NCBI GenBank assembly: GCA_903877945.1
Contig: CAIRFY010000305.1
Coordinates: forward strand, 1 to 8,190
Source of the DNA: an uncultured Oscillochloris sp.
GTDB taxonomy: Bacteria; Chloroflexota; Chloroflexia; Chloroflexales; Chloroflexaceae
Direction of reading: 5' to 3'
DNA: 8,190 bases
Shown: one piece after another, positions 6,414 through 8,190 of the stretch
How positions within the stretch are numbered: position 1 is the stretch's first letter
Layout of the letters: every line of letters starts with the position of its first letter
Position numbers and translations under genes: made by a program
The notes under the pieces: model-generated
What the model was told of the DNA's origin: nothing
What the model saw: the letters and a program-made list of their open reading frames with translations, nothing else
Databases searched by the model: none

Positions 6414-8190
6414 TCAACCGCCTGGGGCATCCATACTCTCGCTGGGCGGCGATAGCATGGTTTTGATCGTCGCAAGCAGGGTGCGCAGGCTGACCGGCTT
6501 TGCCAGGTAGGCGTTCACCCCCGCCGCCAGGCTGCGTTCGCGGTCGCCCGGCATTGCCAGCGCGGTCAGCGCGATGATCGGCGGTGCCGCGAACGCTGGC
6601 AGCGCCCGCAACTGCCGGGTTGCCGCCAGCCCGTCCATCACCGGCATCTGGATGTCCATCACGATGAGATCCGGCCGCGTCTCGATAGCCTGCATGATCG
6701 CCTCCTCGCCGGTGCGCGCCACCACCACCTCGTAGCCATGCGCCGAGAGGTACTCGCTGATCGCGCTGATCGTCGTCTCGTTATCCTCGGCCAGCAGGAT
6801 GACCGCATTCTGGGTTGTCCGCTCGTGCGGGTCGGACGCCGGCTCGATCCTGGTCGGCGGCGGCGGTGGCGCTACTGGCGGGTGCCAGGGCAGGGTTAGC
6901 GTCACAACGCTGCCTTGCCCTGGCCCCGCGCTCTCGATCCGGACGTTGCCGCTCATCAGGTTCGCTAAGCGGCGCACGAGGGACAGCCCAAGACCCGTGC
7001 CTTCATGCTGGCGGGTCAGGCTATTGTCGATCTGCATGAACGGCTGGAACAGCCGCCCCAGATCCTCCGCCGCGATACCAATGCCGGTATCCTCGACCAC
7101 AAATATGATCTGCTCCCGCTCCGCGTTGATGGCCACCTCTAGCCGCACCTGCCCGCCCGCCGGCGTAAACTTGACCGCGTTGCCCAGCAGGTTCACCAGC
7201 ATCTGCTTGAGTCGCCGCGCATCAGTGTCCATCACCGAGGTGGTATTCTGACAAACGAAGCTGACCTGAACATGCTTGCGGATCGCGATCTCGCGGACGA
7301 ACAGCAGGCTCGACTCGCAGATCACCGCGACGGGGTGCGTCTCTATTGTGATATCCAGGTGGCCAGACTCCACCTTCGCGAGATCAAGGATGTCGTTGAT
7401 CAGGGCGAGCAGGTGCTGCCCGCTCGTCTCGATGTGCTTCACCTGCCGAAGCTGACGCTCATTCAACGAGCCGGCAATCTGCTCGATCAGCAGATCGGCG
7501 AAGGAGAGGATGCCATTCAGCGGCGTGCGCAACTCGTGGCTCATGGTGGCCAGGAACTCGTCCTTGTACCGAAGCGCACGGCTTAGCTCGGTGTTGATGT
7601 GGCTGAGCGCCTCGGCGTGGGCCTGCGCAGCCAGGTCGGCGTGCTTGCGCTGGGTGATGTCCTGAGCAGTAACAACGCCTAGCAAAAGATTGCCCTGTGC
7701 GTCGTACACCGGGGTGCCGTTAAAGGTGATCCAGCGCCCCGACTCCTGTATATACAACTCGTAACCTACGAACTGCTCGCTACGCATCACCCGTCTGTGC
7801 GCCCATGCATCCAATCCAATGACGTGGCCGGATGCGTCAACAGGAGTCACATACTGTAGCAGATCCGCCGTTATCGTCACGGTGCGACCCTGATCGCTGT
7901 CCAGGCAGGCGATCTGCTGGGCAGCCGGGTTCATCCGCACAATCGTCCCGTCTGGATGGAACGCGATAACCCCCTCGTGCATCGTCCGTACGATTGCATC
8001 GAGCTGCTGGCGCTCATACTCCAGGTCGTCCTCAACCTGCTTGCGTGCGGTGATGTCGCGGACGATGCCCTCGATTGCGAGCGAGTCACGAGCCTCGTCC
8101 GCCACCACCCAGCTATTGACCTCGGTCCATCTGATGCTGCCGTCCTGCTGCTGCCAGCGCAGGGTGAGCGGCTGCGGGATGAGCGCGAGG
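6414..8190 (-). CDS. Hybrid sensor histidine kinase with PAS and receiver domains (N-terminus beyond window)
   Basis: The frame is open to the right edge, so the start is not visible; 591 residues are seen (numbered here from the edge). Residues 1-50 are the end of a PAS domain (WQQQDGSIRW, then GIVRDITARKQ). A second PAS spans about 57-180 and ends in VTAQDITQRK. A helical, possibly coiled-coil linker leads to HisKA with phospho-acceptor His218 in MSHELRTPLNG. The ATPase domain has its N box (Asn337 in NLLGNAVKFTP), G1 (DTGIGI, 367-372) and G2 (GTGLGL, 397-402). A proline-rich linker (about 432-450) precedes a receiver with acidic Glu468-Asp469, phospho-acceptor Asp512 in VMDIQMPVMDG, and Lys564. 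All catalytic residues are present, so it should be active. It would autophosphorylate His and pass phosphate to its own receiver and probably to a separate phosphotransfer protein. No membrane segment or DNA-binding output is visible; the signal sensed is unknown. GTG 8108 lies in mid-PAS and is not a credible start. Confidence 0.93.
   Translation of the reverse strand, partial: LALIPQPLTLRWQQQDGSIRWTEVNSWVVADEARDSLAIEGIVRDITARKQVEDDLEYERQQLDAIVRTMHEGVIAFHPDGTIVRMNPAAQQIACLDSDQGRTVTITADLLQYVTPVDASGHVIGLDAWAHRRVMRSEQFVGYELYIQESGRWITFNGTPVYDAQGNLLLGVVTAQDITQRKHADLAAQAHAEALSHINTELSRALRYKDEFLATMSHELRTPLNGILSFADLLIEQIAGSLNERQLRQVKHIETSGQHLLALINDILDLAKVESGHLDITIETHPVAVICESSLLFVREIAIRKHVQVSFVCQNTTSVMDTDARRLKQMLVNLLGNAVKFTPAGGQVRLEVAINAEREQIIFVVEDTGIGIAAEDLGRLFQPFMQIDNSLTRQHEGTGLGLSLVRRLANLMSGNVRIESAGPGQGSVVTLTLPWHPPVAPPPPPTRIEPASDPHERTTQNAVILLAEDNETTISAISEYLSAHGYEVVVARTGEEAIMQAIETRPDLIVMDIQMPVMDGLAATRQLRALPAFAAPPIIALTALAMPGDRERSLAAGVNAYLAKPVSLRTLLATIKTMLSPPSESMDAPGG

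Overview
The window looks like chromosome from a GC-rich, filamentous Chloroflexota bacterium (Chloroflexus/Roseiflexus/Oscillochloris-like). This placement is an inference. It rests on the GC-rich coding style, on interspersed palindromes with a CCCTCACCCCCAGCCCC-type core between genes, and on a secreted beta-propeller protein ending in a YLPLVRR-type tail, a pattern I associate with this phylum. No rRNA or other phylogenetic marker is present.

Layout: (1) 8-139 is a nested imperfect palindrome with a small tandem repeat. (2) 231-2384, plus strand, is a GlgX/TreX-type glycogen debranching enzyme with all GH13 catalytic motifs. (3) 2411-2508 is a composite palindromic repeat. (4) 2536-2862, plus, is a small two-helix membrane protein resembling the YggT family. 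(5) 2904-4115, plus, is a secreted protein with BNR/Asp-box repeats. (6) 4134-4260 is a 127-bp intergenic repeat. (7) 4292-6220, plus, is a secreted eight-repeat FG-GAP/VCBS beta-propeller with an Ig-like C-terminal domain. (8) 6222-6348 is a second copy of the 127-bp repeat, about 91% identical by hand alignment, followed by a partial third copy at 6365-6400. (9) 6414-8190, minus, is a hybrid sensor histidine kinase with PAS, HisKA, HATPase and receiver domains, whose N-terminus lies beyond the right edge.

The genes do not form one obvious pathway. glgX is a stand-alone carbohydrate-storage gene separated from the rest by a palindrome. The YggT-like, BNR and FG-GAP genes are co-directional and could be an envelope/secretion cluster. 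The YggT-like and BNR genes are 41 bp apart and may be co-transcribed, whereas the FG-GAP gene is set off by repeat DNA on both sides. The kinase is convergent with it.

The main annotation caution is start-site choice. In three plus-strand genes the longest open frame runs back through repeat or leader DNA, and better starts with ribosome binding sites or signal peptides lie inside. I see no clearly new biological system. The items most worth following up are the paired 127-bp repeats bracketing the FG-GAP gene, the composite palindromes, and the conserved-looking C-terminal tail.
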